From assembly GCA_008360975.2 (NCBI GenBank), contig CM039211.1, positions 9,136,713 to 9,200,712 on the forward strand: 64,000 nt of DNA, in the 5' to 3' direction. Every line of letters begins with the position of its first letter. The first letter of the stretch is position 1. This document shows, piece by piece, positions 40,901-60,100 of this stretch. The DNA comes from Lichenostomus cassidix (Eukaryota; Chordata; Aves; Passeriformes; Meliphagidae). The notes beneath the pieces were generated by a model that did no database searches, had not been told where the DNA came from, and saw nothing but the letters and a program-made list of their open reading frames with translations. Made by a program: the position numbers and the translations under genes.

Positions 40901-43900
40901 TTACTTTGTGAGTGTGAGAAGCAAGACCTTTCTGCAGATAGGGCATTGTTCTCCATATCCATTAACAGATGTCAGCACAAGCCTCAGGCAGGGTTAGAAA
41001 ATACCACTCACAGAATCACATTCCATCAAGGCTGATAGACTGTGTCTTCTGGGTTGGACACATGGTCAACACATGTTGCTAGAGTCCAGTTCAGACACTT
41101 CCGTAATACTCTTACCTGTGGAGGTTTTCTGTTATTAATTTTATTTTGGTTTTTAAGAATTTAAACTCTTAAAAGGCTATTTTCTCCCAAATGTGACTGA
41201 TAGTAAAGTATGTGTCAGTACAACAGAGCTCAGCTAAAACTGGTTGGCTTTTTTAAGAAAGATATGTAAGCTAATGAATCAGCAAACTGCAGTTTTTCTG
41301 GTATAGGCAAGAGGTGGCTGAGGTATGTTTTGTATTTTCAAGCAAAATCATGGAATAAAAGATGACGCTGACATCTTCTGTGTTGTTAGTGCCTAAAGCA
41401 GACAAATGGAGAGTCATGTGTGCAGGATATTGATGACCACATTTAAAAATATGTGAGCAGTAATTACCAGATCTCCTCACTCCACTTCAGATAAAGTGGG
41501 ATAAATGTTGCTGGTGAACTCCAGAGTAGACTTAATGTGAACACAAGTAATGAGCTTGTGCCCATAAATCAATTTAACAAAGAGACTGGCTTCAACTCAG
41601 GTATTTTGGATTCAAAGTGTGGTTAGAGGCTCCAAACACAAATCTCGGGCTGCCTTTAGTATCTGGTTGGGTGTGATACCTTTCAGATAATATTACTAGG
41701 CTTCAACACTGAAGTTTGTCCTGTAAATCTTGAGTGATGCCTTTGACAGAACAGTAGCTCTTCCTTTACCTTCTCCTCTCTTCTCTCTTCATTCATCTCT
41801 GCAAGTTAAATGCCCACAGCGGTGGAATATAAATAGTCAGGTAGAGACCGTAGCCAGGGGCTTTAAAGCTATCAGAACTGGGACAGCTGGGAAATGAGAG
41901 CTTGACCTCATCAGGAACAGTGCTGTGACATATTGCACCCTTTTATAACCCTTATCATCAACAACATGACTGTTGTTGCCCCCCAGATGCAATGAGTTCT
42001 TCGCTTCACAGGTTGCAGCAGAAGAGAAATTCTCAGAGATCAGGTGAAAGTCATGTGTGCCAGCTTTGAAGGAATTTTACAAAAGTTGAGTCTGAGGAAA
42101 CAGTTTTAATAAACAGCTTGAAGAATGTCCAGCTTATCGATTAGGAGATGAAGAATGATGTGAAGTTAAGTGGGTGAGGGTGCTGTAGTACTTGAGAATC
42201 TCTCGAGTACTCAGATTTACAGGTGGGAAATAAAGGTTGATTTGTTAATTCCCTTCCTCATACCTACTCATGGAAGAGAAATTAGTTTCTATTTTTTGAT
42301 GTTTGTGTTATCATTGAACATACATCTTTCTGCAGTGCTAGCTATAAAAAGTCAATACAGAATCCAGCTCTAAAAACATAGTTATGAGTGTAAGGGTGAA
42401 ATTTTTAACTATAAGTGGAGTAAACACGTTTCTGTATAATATTTTTCTTAAAGAGCCTTTAAATAATGAAAGTTACTAAAATATGTGTTTATATTTTAAA
42501 TTAATTATCACTGTTAACCATTATGATATCCCTGAAATTTCTGTCAAGCAATAGAACCAGAAAAAAAGGTATTTCAGGTCTCTGAGGTTAATGGAATTAA
42601 CACAAGATACGGCATTCAAAGAACTTGTACATTTTAAATAGGGCATTTCCCTTTCCCGTTAAAACCTACTCCTTTCCTCCTGTGTTTTGCAGTCTTTTTT
42701 TCCATGATTATAATAGAAGACTCCTTCTGGAAGTGGGCTTTGATTCATGAAAGCATGAAGAAACATGGCAAACTACATGTTTCAGCCAAGGCACTTCAGG
42801 AAGTTTTCAACAATCAGGCTTTATTAAACAAGAAAAAAAGAAAAGAAAATTTAAATATTTTTCTTCATCCAGAAGCCTAAAGACTTTTATCAGACTGATA
42901 AAAGTCTGATAAGTCTGATAAAACTTTTGAGGAGGTTTCTTGGTTCTGGAAATTAAGAGAATTAAAAGTTTGTTAGCAGTCACCTGCAGCTGTAAACTTT
43001 AATAGTATGTGGAAAATAAAGTTTGAGAAAGTGAAGCTTGATCAGTTATTCTACCAGAGTCGTAAACTTCGGCCTGGCCTGTCTAAGAAGTTTCCAGATC
43101 AATTGCTGATGTGGGAGTACAACTTCTGACATTTCAAAAGGTCTACTATTTTAATCAGCACAGAATAAAAATATTTTTTGTGAATTTAGTATTTTTTCTT
43201 ATTTTTTTTAGTTCTCACCAAACATTCCATGACTTTTCTGAGCTACTTAGTGCTTAACAAGTTCTTTTCTTTAAAAACCTGAATGCTTGGTCAGACTGAT
43301 TTTTTTAATGGTTTTTTTCCCATGTTCTAGTCCCCATAGCAAATCACTTGTTTTTCTCCTTTAAATAGGTAGTATGAAGTACCAGGTACAGTGGTAACTG
43401 ATGAGAAACCTGTTCCCTAACAAGGAAAAATCCCAGCCTTACAAACAAGAACGCACAATGTCTCCCTTGTACTGTTGGCTGGTGAGAAGGCGTAAAGGCT
43501 GGATATTCTGTGGGGAGAGAAGCTACATAAACCTCATGCTTTTTCTCATGAAATCCATCTTAATGCAGCTCCCTTCTTTCTGATTTTTGCTTTTGAACCC
43601 ATCCAAGTAATGAGAAAAATGTCCTAGATGAGAGGGACATAGGAAGATTAAAAGGGGAGGGTGGATCTCCCACAGATGCCTGTGAAGTGAAATGCAGGGA
43701 GATCACTAGGCTCTTTCAAGAAATGTGATAGGCGCTTGCAGCCGGTTGTGAAACAGTAATTTGGAGTCTGATGAACTCTTTCAAGTGCAGGAGCCTGATT
43801 CTGCTCAGCTGTGTAATTATGATGGAAGGGAGCCAGACAAACGCAGAGACCTGGGCACAACCTTTTGGGAGGCTTGTTCCAGCAGAGTGGGTGGGAGAGT

Positions 43901-44039
43901 AAAAGGAAGGTTACAAATAATAAGTTTCTCTGCCTGATTGATAATGAACTGGTAATAAGTGGCCTTATTATAGTAATAAGTTTCCCATGGAAGCCTGATG
44001 ATTGCGGAGAAGCTTTAGCTGAGTGTGTGTGACCACATC
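34991..44039. other. Intron 1 stretch, mostly featureless
   Basis: AT-rich sequence, the hairpin at 42881 and an isolated TATAAAAGG at 36427-36435 with no supporting promoter context. Nothing else recognised. Confidence 0.6.
42881..42920. repeat. 13-bp inverted repeat with 1-nt loop, fused to a 9-bp tandem repeat
   Basis: AGACTTTTATCAG (42881-42893) is followed by a single A and then its exact reverse complement, ending at 42907. The AGTCTGATA unit is then repeated in tandem to 42920. This layout is typical of a local template-switch (quasi-palindrome) mutation. Confidence 0.92.
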
Positions 44040-44150
44040 TTATTTTGATCAGCTGTAGCACAGCAAAGCTCTGTAATTATCATAATCTAACAATTAGCCT
44101 GGCATCCTTTCCCAGTGTTTAATTACTCCAATAAATGCTAATTGAATAGA
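44040..44150. promoter_or_regulatory. Candidate intronic enhancer: cluster of four TAATTA/TAATTG cores
   Basis: Homeodomain cores lie at 44074-44079 (TAATTA), 44091-44096 (CAATTA), 44120-44125 (TAATTA) and 44139-44144 (TAATTG), four within 71 bp. A CAGCTG E-box is at 44050-44055. Flanks from about 43930 are similarly complex. Clustering is seen directly; enhancer role is inference. Confidence 0.35.
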
Positions 44151-50650
<6,500 letters not shown>

Positions 50651-51437
50651 TAAACTATCCCCAGATACATTAGCTAGGAATCTAGCTAGTGAAAATGAGA
50701 TTAAATCATAGCTTCTTTTCTCACATGAAATAGCATTTCAGCTTGTTCACTGAACCACTGCTGACTTTTAAAGCAAAATGCACCATTACATTTATTTCAG
50801 CTCTCTGAGGTAGAGAGTTGGGACAAGAAGGGTAGGATGGAAATTGTCCCCAAATATGAAGAAAAAGAATAAATCCTCTGCATGTGAAATACCTGGATTT
50901 TCTTACTTGCTTAGAGGAAATATTCTTGTCTCTGTAGTATTTATGACCCAAGGAAAGTGATGTCTGTGTAATTAAGTGGTATTATGCTGCTGATGTCAGT
51001 AGTCCAGTGGTATTTAAAGCTGTAATTTCTTAGGTAAACAAATAATCCTAGTATCTAGACAAGTGGTTTCTTTTTCCTACCTTCCTTTCCCACCCTGACT
51101 TTTTCATGGGTGAGCTCTTTCTGTCAGCATGGGGATGGGAATGCTTTGGGAGCAGGAGGCAAGCAGGGGAAGAGACCTTCACCAGGGCTGCTCCAGGCAC
51201 CCAGAGGAGATGCAGGAGATAGCATGTGGGTCTAAGGAAGTGAAAACACAAGGAGGTTAAAATCCAGTGGGTTAGGTAAACTGATTCCCTGACTCCACTG
51301 TGCAGTTTATACCATTTCAACTGCCTCATGTGTTTAATACTCCCAACAAAGATCTTATTGCATCAACTTGTCTTATGCCTGTAGCTTTTGCTTCTAACTA
51401 GTTTTGACTGCTCCGACTTTTTTTTTTCTGTTTCTAG

Positions 51438-51565
51438 TGTTAGGTTACGGAGTTGAAAGCTTTAGACAGACTGTAGATCCCAATAAATATTGCTTTCATA
51501 TGTGTAGCTGGCCTTTCTACTGTGAAACGGTCATTCCGACTCATTTCACTAGAGAAACTGAGTAT
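51438..51565 (+). other. Exon-like open segment, phase-compatible with EFNA5 exon 2
   Basis: A strong acceptor (ten-T tract, then ctgtttctag) precedes 51438. Joined after exon 2 the frame stays open for 43 codons including three Cys and a WPFYCET stretch, to a stop at 51569-51571. A weaker donor, gtatga, lies at 51566-51571. It is not the normal exon 3 and resembles no family I know. A chance open stretch of this length is quite possible. Confidence 0.15.
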
Positions 51566-51571
51566 GTATGA

Positions 51572-54500
51572 TCCCGTTTTCAGCCTCATTTCTCCAACAC
51601 TGAGATTTTTGTTTTCCATTCTATAATCTATGGGGAAATAACAGTCCTAGTGGATGGTTTCGCATTAATTTCTTTTCTTTCATCAAGTAAAAACCTCTAG
51701 TGGCTGGAGCTTTGTCATCAGAAAAAATGTGCCTTATTCTTGTGCTTAAGCACGAAAATAAAAAATACACTAAAAATAATATTTTAAATAATGTTATTTA
51801 AAATTGGGGTTTGATATGAGAAATAGTATAAAGATATCAGAATTAAGCAGATAATGTTCAAGGATAAACAAATCTTTATTGTGTAGGCCCAGTCCTACTT
51901 GATCCTACTTGTGTCACTTCAGCGAGAATTCTGTGTCATTCAAAATTCTGGTGTCAGGCTCCCTTGAACAATGGAAATTTTTGGTGGATTTTTTTTGTTT
52001 TGTTGGTTTTTTAAATTCAGTTCCAGAGCATCATCAGTCAAATAAGCAGGAATAGTTAAGCTGAGGAATGCAGTCTATCATCACAAGGTTGCAATAAAAT
52101 GTAGCACAGGAATGGCATAAGTCGCTGCAAGCCTGAAAAAAAAAAAAATGTTTTTCTACATTTTTCAGAAAAGAAAAAAGGAAAAATATTTAATAAAGTT
52201 GAAAACCAAACATGAAAGTGAAAGAAAGAAATATGAGAAATCTCATCTGGGGCTGTCTAGCTAATAGCTTCATTGTTAGAACATGCAAAATCCATTGAAC
52301 TCTCAAGCTAGACATTACTATTTAAATGCACTCAGGTTGCTTATGCCTGTTTTTTCTCATTTGTGCTCAAATTCAATATGTCACTAAAAATCATGTAACT
52401 TTCATTTGAAAATCTGTAATATTCATTTAACTGACTCATTTAACTGCCAAGGGCTCCCTTCAAAACAATTGTTCCAAAGGACTTTAAAATTTGAAGGGCT
52501 TTATGATATTCAACTGTGTTCATATGGAATTAATTTTTTTAATGAAAGATAAAATGAAAGCAAAAAGATAGCACAGAGATGTAAAGTATTAGTTTAGGTA
52601 AGCTTAGCTGGAATTAAATTTTTAGTCATGTTTTGGTGACACTTCTTTTCTGTAGTTTTATTTTTTTTTCTTCATCCTTTGCTCTGCTGAGAATGTGAAC
52701 AAGGTTGACATTGCAGAAATTTCAGGGAAGCATTGTACAATAAGTTAACAACAGGCAGACCTTCTCAGGGCACAGTTGTCCATCCTGGAATGTTTTTGTC
52801 TTAGTCTGTGCTGAAGAAACAAGATGGTGAAATGTTATTCCTTGTTTCCTCATCAAAATTGTATGCAGGTGCTAGTTCAGGGTGTGGAGGCCACTTTTGC
52901 TACCTTTCTGTATCTGCATGTTAAAGAAATTACTGCTTTGCTGTGAAAGGTTTCTTTTGCTCAGCAGATCTGAAACCCTTGTCCTCTCTGCAGGAGAGAA
53001 GGAAGGCTGGCTATATACCATCAGTCTGGCGTGTTCTATTTAAGGGTTACAAAATACGTTGCATATTTTTGACCTCTGCAAAGACAGAAATATGAAGTGG
53101 CTGGTTAGCTTAATTACTGTCTGGTGCTTTGTCAAAAATCTTCGCAGTTTACCTTTTAAGGATGTGGCTTTCCTCTATTGCTTCGATTATTTTCAGAAAA
53201 TGAAATAATTAGTGAAAAATCACTGTCTCTTTGTCTGAACTGTTAATTTCAAAAATGCCACTCTTCTTTGTTTTGCCATTGTCTTCATATGTTGCTCAGA
53301 TGAGCTTGGATCTCCCTTCTTTGCATGTTCATTCTATGACAAGGCAAGGAAAAAAATCTTACTTGTCTGATATGAAATTTACATTGAGTAAGTGAATTCA
53401 ACATTACAGTCATGCAATCAAAAACTACTGATTGAGTTTGCTTTTGAAAGAGGAAAAGGTTATTAAATATTTACAGAGAAATTAATTTTTATTTAGTTAG
53501 GGTGTGCACAGTGTGGGGCTGGGGAAAGTAAACAACAGAGCATGACCTGAAGTCTTAATTTTTACTTAGTTCTTATCAGGTGCTCATCTCAGGTTAGTGT
53601 ATGCTAGCCTGAAAACAAACAAAATAGTATTAATACTGAAACAGAAGCAAATGAAATACAGAGAAAGCAGAAACAAATAATGTCACGACATTATTAATTT
53701 TAATCAGTGATTTTAATGTCCTTTGGAAGGGAACATAAGTTTCAGTATTCAAGTTAAGGTGAGGTACTGTGCAAGGTGAGATGAACTCAAAAGCAAGGAA
53801 GAGAAGAAAAATCCTAAAATATATAATGTTACATAATTATATATTTTAAAATGAGCATATAATTTTCATTGTCTTACCTTAATTGCAGATGATTTATTTT
53901 TACTAATGTGCTAAGTAAAAATATCAGTGACAATTTGGCAAGTATAGATTAGGGCTGTTGAAGTGAAAAAAATGGAAGATGTGGCTAGAAGCAGGCTGAT
54001 ACAGATTACTGCAGAATCCTGACATCAGTCTTCAAACCAAGCTGTTCTGTTGATTTAAGGTGAAGCACATTGTTCTCTTCTCGAAAGCAATAGGATAGTG
54101 CCAAAAGTTTTACTAATATTAAGGAGTAGCACATGATTTTCTCTGAGTCGTCAGTCCAGCTGTTTCAGAGAAAAACGCAGTGATTTATCCTTACCTATGG
54201 ATAAAATGACTGTGGGATTTTTATTGTCCTCCAGGATTTTGCATGTGTTGTTTATTTTGATATTTGAGCACTGTGAATGTTATCATTTATATATCCTTAT
54301 GCCCTTTTCCTAGAAAGACAAAACAGTTTTGCTGTTACTCACAGCTTTCTTGCTGCTGTACTGTTCTCCACAAGATTCTGAAGATTTTTGCTAGCAGTTA
54401 TCAGGCTTTACTTCTTAAATATCTAAACATAACTTGTGGGTTTTTTTCCCTGCTTTTTTTCCCTCTTCTTGAGAAAAGAGCCCTTTTCATCTTTTAAAAA

Positions 54501-56765
54501 TCTTGTTGTTTTACCTGTGATTTATTTGTGTAACCTTTTTTTTTGCTGCTGTTTCTTTCTAGTTTTATCTCTTGCATGTGCCTTTCTTGTTTTATTTCAA
54601 AATGCTTGTGCTGTTTGTTTGTGTCATGTTTAATGCTACCACCATTTATTTGCATGAAGCTTCTGATTGTCAGTTGAGAAAGCTTCGGTGAAATTGTATT
54701 GCTTGTGACCACATCAACATAGTGTGCTGTTATGATTTGAATTTAATTATGGTTATAAATAATATTTTAAATAGTGAATATGTTTATGACTAAATTCAGA
54801 AGCAGTTTGTAAAATTGTACTTTCAGTTGTACGTAGGCTTCTTGATAACACGTATGCCTTTTTCTCATAGAATATATTCTCAAGAAAGCTGATGTTAGCT
54901 GTTTCCTTGATTTTTTTGGTGTTTGTTCCCCATCATCCTTGTTTCTCTGAACTATTTCCTTCTTTCTGTGAGATTTCTGATTCTGAGGGTTTTTATTCAA
55001 ATGACATTCCACCTTGATGGTCTTAGCTGCTGCTTCAATAGGCAAACCTGTGATTTGCATTATTTCTAATATAAAATTGTCTCTCTTCTGTTAGTGGGTT
55101 CCATCTTTGTGTCTGGAAGTTGTCCTCACCATGTTCCAAAGTCTGTGGAACTGTTTGACTCCTGATGTAATTTTTCTCTATCAGCTGCCAGGTAGTTGGA
55201 CCATGTCTCTGCACACCTCTGGAGGCTTCTCTGATTGTAAGCATCGTAAGGAAAAAACAGTAGTAGAAAAAGTGTTTTATTATCTCCACCTCTTACTTCT
55301 GCATATTAATTAAGTAGTTAGCTTACTGTGTTAGTAAGGTCTCTAGCTGAGGTCTTACTGAGCTCATAGCAGTCCCTGATGACAGTTAAGCTAAATTTAC
55401 TCTCTTCCACATTCTGCCATGTTTTGTGATTGGTTAAGGGTTAAGTGTTTGTTTGTGCTTTTTTTCTTTAGTCTCTGCTACAATTCTCTATCAATTTCTC
55501 TATCCTGTGGAATTCCATGTTTCGTGATCAGGTTGATTTTTGGGAGGGTTACTATCTTTGTATCTCAAAGCTGTAAGTATATTTCAAATTGTTGTCGTCG
55601 ACTTGCCCTATGCCTTTTCACTACTCTCCTCCTGAAATATCTGTGGTAGGACCTGTACTGAAATGTTTTCTCCAGGTGTGTTAGCCACTGAATTTTGGGG
55701 GATGGGGCAGGACATAAAACTACTACAGCTTGCTGCTGGTGTTGGTTCTGGATTTTTGATTTTTAGTGAAGAATTATTGGCAGAATTTAGAAAACTTAGA
55801 GGGAGGAACTGTTCATATCCCTGTATAAATCGGCAGTTGGCATAGGAAGTGCAGTGTTCACTTTTCATGGAAATTAACACGGACCTGACAATATGACTAA
55901 GACCCTGGAAGCTTCCAGACTGCCAGCTTGGCTATTATTCTTTTAGGATTGGGCTCAGTATAGCAAAAATTAAGAAAGGTGACTTTGCAGAGGCAAGGTT
56001 GAATAGCTTGTAATACCATATGGGAGAAAAGTACTGAGAAATCTTACCACTGTAATTAACAGTTACTTTAGCAGGTATTTTTCATGCTCTCAAAGAAGAA
56101 TGATCTTAAACAGCAGCATAGAGCTCATTGTTCTTGCTTGAGCACCAGCTTAATATTAGCAGCTATCAATGTTTTGCATGAACAGGCACGACTCGTTGTA
56201 AGATGGTTATTTGATTTAGGGATCTCCACGTTTGCTAGAGGTTTAGTTTGTTATAGTGGGAGCAGTAACATAAGGACTGTGAACTTCAATTTTGTCTTAT
56301 CAGAAAAGGTAAATGTGAGCCCCCCCAAAAAAAAACCCAAAAACGTACACTTCTCTCTTTTTATCATGCTGCTATAAACCTGGAAATCTTGCTTTATCAG
56401 AACCAGTTGGTGTCATCAGCACAGCAGTTTATGGTGCTGACTGTAAGTCTGCTGTTAGGAGGTGCTGTCTGAGGGCATAGGTACACTGTTTCTTGGATTT
56501 TGAGCCTGACTTACCTGAGGAAATTTCTACTGGAAAAGGAGATAATGTAAAGAAAACAGTGCGACTATTCATGTGCATCCTGAAGAGTATGAGAATCAGT
56601 CAAAGGTTGCTGTAGACAGTTTGGCTGATGGTTTAGTTAGGTTACTTAGAATACTTACTTTTTTTAGAGGAAGTCAGTCAGTGTTTTTGTTACCATATAC
56701 CAGCTGGTGTAGTGTTGCCTTTTTTAGCCTAAAAATTAAACTTCAGATAATTTTAGTATAGGAGG
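51572..56765. other. Intron 2 stretch, nothing recognised
   Basis: A13 run at 52136 and T-rich + strand around 54430-54570. The Lys/Asn/Gln-rich minus-strand frames at 54494-55289 are best explained by base composition. Confidence 0.6.
52136..52148 (+). repeat. A13 homopolymer
   Basis: Thirteen A in a row, followed by a further A-rich stretch (to about 52190). No retrocopy body is recognised upstream. Confidence 0.85.
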
Positions 56766-57110
56766 TGTAATATTAAAGTGGATCTTTATTGGATCTTCAG
56801 GGGGAGTTATGGAAGAAAATTTTCGAAAGTTCTCCCCCAGAGGGGTGAATACAGTTTTATAGGTTTTATGAAATTAGCATAGTTGATAAAAAGTACTAAT
56901 TAGGAGGACAGGCAGTGATGCAATTTCCTCCAGGTCAAGTTTCTTCTTTGGAGCCCTTCACCCTTGGTACTAGTTGTACTTCTTTATGAAAATATGTTTC
57001 AAAGACTTTGGTTCCTAGGAAAGACTAAGAGGGAAGATTATTACCCCCCAGGGCTTAAAGCTCTGGAATGTATTTGGTCTTTCTAGCTGGAGAAAAGAGT
57101 AGGGAAAAGT
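56766..57110 (-). mobile_element. Probable endogenous retrovirus LTR remnant (solo LTR)
   Basis: Read on the minus strand, this block has a TATA-type box (complement at 56855-56861), a C/G-rich stretch with a small stem (ccccctctggggg-like, about 56832-56846) and an AATAAA polyadenylation signal (complement at 56785-56790) 65-75 nt downstream of the TATA box. It ends with a possible terminal CA (TG at 56766-56767 on the + strand). That order and spacing suit a retroviral LTR. No gag, pol or env sequence adjoins it, so it would be a solo LTR. I could not find target-site duplications and the far boundary is a guess. It could also be chance AT-rich sequence. Confidence 0.45.
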
Positions 57111-57135
57111 ACTAGGAAGATTAAAAAGATATATT

Positions 57136-57149
57136 AAAAAAAAAAAAAA
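57136..57149 (+). repeat. A14 homopolymer next to the LTR-like block
   Basis: Fourteen A in a row, then CCAAAACCAAAA. It lies just beyond the presumed 5' side of the minus-strand LTR remnant and may mark a separate insertion or slippage event. Confidence 0.85.
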
Positions 57150-60100
57150 CCAAAACCAAAATTGCTCTGACATCAGTAGCACTGTAATATTTAACTGGTA
57201 TTACTCTAGAAATCACTTTTATTTTTTGAAATAATCCAGCACTTAGAATATATGTGAAAAAGCAGTCATCTTTTTCACTAAGGAGTTGTATGAAAAAAAT
57301 CCTTCTGAACACCTCTTTAGGTGTTTTTGTCCTCTCAAACCAATGACTTACATGCTGTAAAAGGCCTGGTTTGGATGTTTTTCCATCTTGAATCTGTAAA
57401 TACTGAGACTCAAAATCAGAGATTTGACTCAGGACAAAGTTTAGCTTTAGTGAGTTGTGTGATCTTTAGAGGAATGAGTAGAGCAGATTGATTGTAAGTG
57501 TTGTCCTATCATACTTGGCTTATGCTGGGGACAATGAAGTCACTTTATTTACTCGTGAGGCTAAACTTCTATTAAAAATTGTTTCTAATTGACAAAATGG
57601 TTGACTTAAGCAGCATATATTTTACTTTGAACGAGAAGATGAGATTTTTCTTTCAGCAAGTGAAAAAAGGCAGCCTTTCTTCAATTCAACAGGTGTTAGT
57701 TAAGTACTGCTGGTGCTTACATTTCGTCGTTGTTTTATGAAAACACAAAGATCACTTTTGGAACTCTCTCTTTGGATATCCTGGTTTGCCAAAATCTGAA
57801 AAATGAAGGTTAACTAAAGAATATTATTATTATTATTAAAGGATGGTGAAAGAAACACAAACATTTTTAGCACGTTAATTGTACTTCTCTTTTGGATAAA
57901 CATTGTTTATTGCCAGGTTCCCCATTAACCTTTCAATTTAGACCTGATCAACATAAACACTGTTGATGCTTTGACAGCAGTGGGATCGGACATGCCACTC
58001 TGCTACGAATCCTGCTTTGATAGCTGGTTTACTACAATCACTTGAGATGTTCTGAATGAAATCAAAGCAATTGAAAGGGTTTGACAAATGTGTACTTTAA
58101 AAAATATTTTTTGTGATAACTTTCGACAGACAAGGAAGGTGACCTTTAAAGGGGATTCATGTTTAGCCTAGCATGTAGATTAAAGGACTTGTTTCTTTTG
58201 GAAAGCATCAGAAAGATTAAGTGCTGGTCCTGCTTAAAAGAAACCAGAAATAATCACCAGTGTCTAATAGATTTTGACGTTGGTTGTGTTCTTAGAATCC
58301 TCAAAGGGAGCGTTAAAAGCTGTTGAATAATTTGGGACCCAGGAGAAATCCATGTAAGAAAATGAAGAGAGAACCCATGGAAGCACTGGTCTTTATTGCC
58401 TGAGTTTTTCAAAGGGAATGAATGTCTTTTAGAAAGCAAGTTTAAAGAACAAGGTTTGGATTCACAGGCTTCAAAAATTGAAGTGCCATTAAGATCCTGG
58501 TAGCAACATAAAAATAAAATGGGAGGTTATACTCCCCTTGCATCTCTGAATGTGATCTATAGCATATTTTATAAGGTTTTCACCCCTCTGTGAAGATCAG
58601 CGACATGTGTTGCTTTCTACTGAAGTACTGATTTTTGACATTAGAAGAGTGAAAGAGTGACCACAGAAGGAATGAATGACAGGGTTTTCTCTTCTCTTTT
58701 TTTCTTTCTCATCTATGCTGCTTGACAAAGGCCAGTTCATTTTGTAGAAAAATAAAGCATGCATTGAATGTTGTTATCTGATCATCAAATCACAAGCTTT
58801 AAAAAGATAGATTGGTTAGACCTTGGATAAAAGACCTTTAGGGAACATTAGGAACTTGATGAATCCATATGTGAGGCACCTGCCTTAAGACAAATGGTGA
58901 CTTAATGTTCCCTACTGGTAACTGTACATTTTTACATTTGTGATTCTTGTAAAAATCCCATTGCAATTTTCTTAAAAGTGAGTGTTTAAATTTCAGTGTT
59001 CTGCTGGAAGTACGATTGAATGTATTGCTCACAGCTCTTTAAATCCTGATGGACCATTCATCATTCCTTGCTTTAAATCAGTTTTGATGTTCAACAGCTA
59101 TAACTTAACATCTCAGAGGTGGTTGCACTTAGTTGGTGGGTGAGACTCATTTCAATGGTACTTCACAGGAATGTTAAGAGATTAATGAACTGAAGCACAT
59201 GGATTCTGTGGATGAAAGGATTCACAGAAGTGGAGAGTAATATTAATAATTATCTGAAGACTTATGACTCTGTAACAGTGTTCTAATTTGATTTCTGAGC
59301 AAACTGAAACCTGTTTAATGAGCTGTTGTATTGGAAGTATGCATTTTGTAACATGGAGCAGATGCCAACAGAAATGAAAATAGCATAGCCGTGACATTTG
59401 GAATAACAATGTTGTACTTCATTGCTTCCATGTCATCAGCATGTTAAGCTTCCCTGTTCCTCAGTCTAAATCACCAAGGCAGCACTTTCTTGGGTGATAC
59501 TGTATGTGTCATGACACAAACTTGATTACATATGCATGCCTACAACCACTAGACCAAAACCAAACTCCTTCAATGAAAAAATGCTTCGACATGCTGAGCA
59601 ATTGACTGATGATCTTGTTTCATAAGTTAATATTTAGCATTCAACTCTGAATTCTTTTATATACTTGAATTTAAAAGATGCAAATTTGTTTCTTATCTAC
59701 CTAACCCTCTGATATTAGAGGAGGCTGTGAAATAGGAAAATGTTACAGAATTCTCAATAACTTTCTAATTTCTAAGTATTCAGACAAGGTGGCCAGGACC
59801 GTGGGCTCAAAACAACACATGCAGTTAATATATCTATCTCCAAGATTCTTGGCAAGTCAGCATAAATCATGTGGAGTAAGATTTTTTTTTCACAAAAGTA
59901 TTCAGAAGTACATAGAAATGCTTTATTCTGAAAAATTACAGAAAAGTCTTTTCAGCCTTTCAAATGTATTCACTTTCCCTCAGAAAAGCAGTAGGCCATC
60001 CACAGTATTGGCCAAATGAGATTTTTACTGCCTCTAAAATCTCCCTGGCTTTGTTTTTACATCATGGATATTTAATATTTAAAGTATCAATTGGTATAGC

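Noticed and set aside
40990..41100. CAGAATCACA and following sequence, considered as another CR1 3' end
   Set aside because: Only the short CAGAATCAC phrase matches; the GGTTGGAA and later CR1 blocks are absent.
43648..44061. 137-codon minus-strand open frame, the longest outside exon 2 apart from its read-through
   Set aside because: No recognisable domain, no codon pattern or splice context, and antisense inside an intron. It lies next to the homeodomain-site block; a single frame of this size in 64 kb is expected by chance.
54494..55289. Three successive minus-strand frames rich in Lys, Asn, Gln and Arg, considered as a decayed LINE ORF or pseudogene
   Set aside because: The + strand is T-rich, which gives such residues automatically. 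No reverse-transcriptase, nucleic-acid-binding or other motif could be recognised, and frames do not join convincingly.
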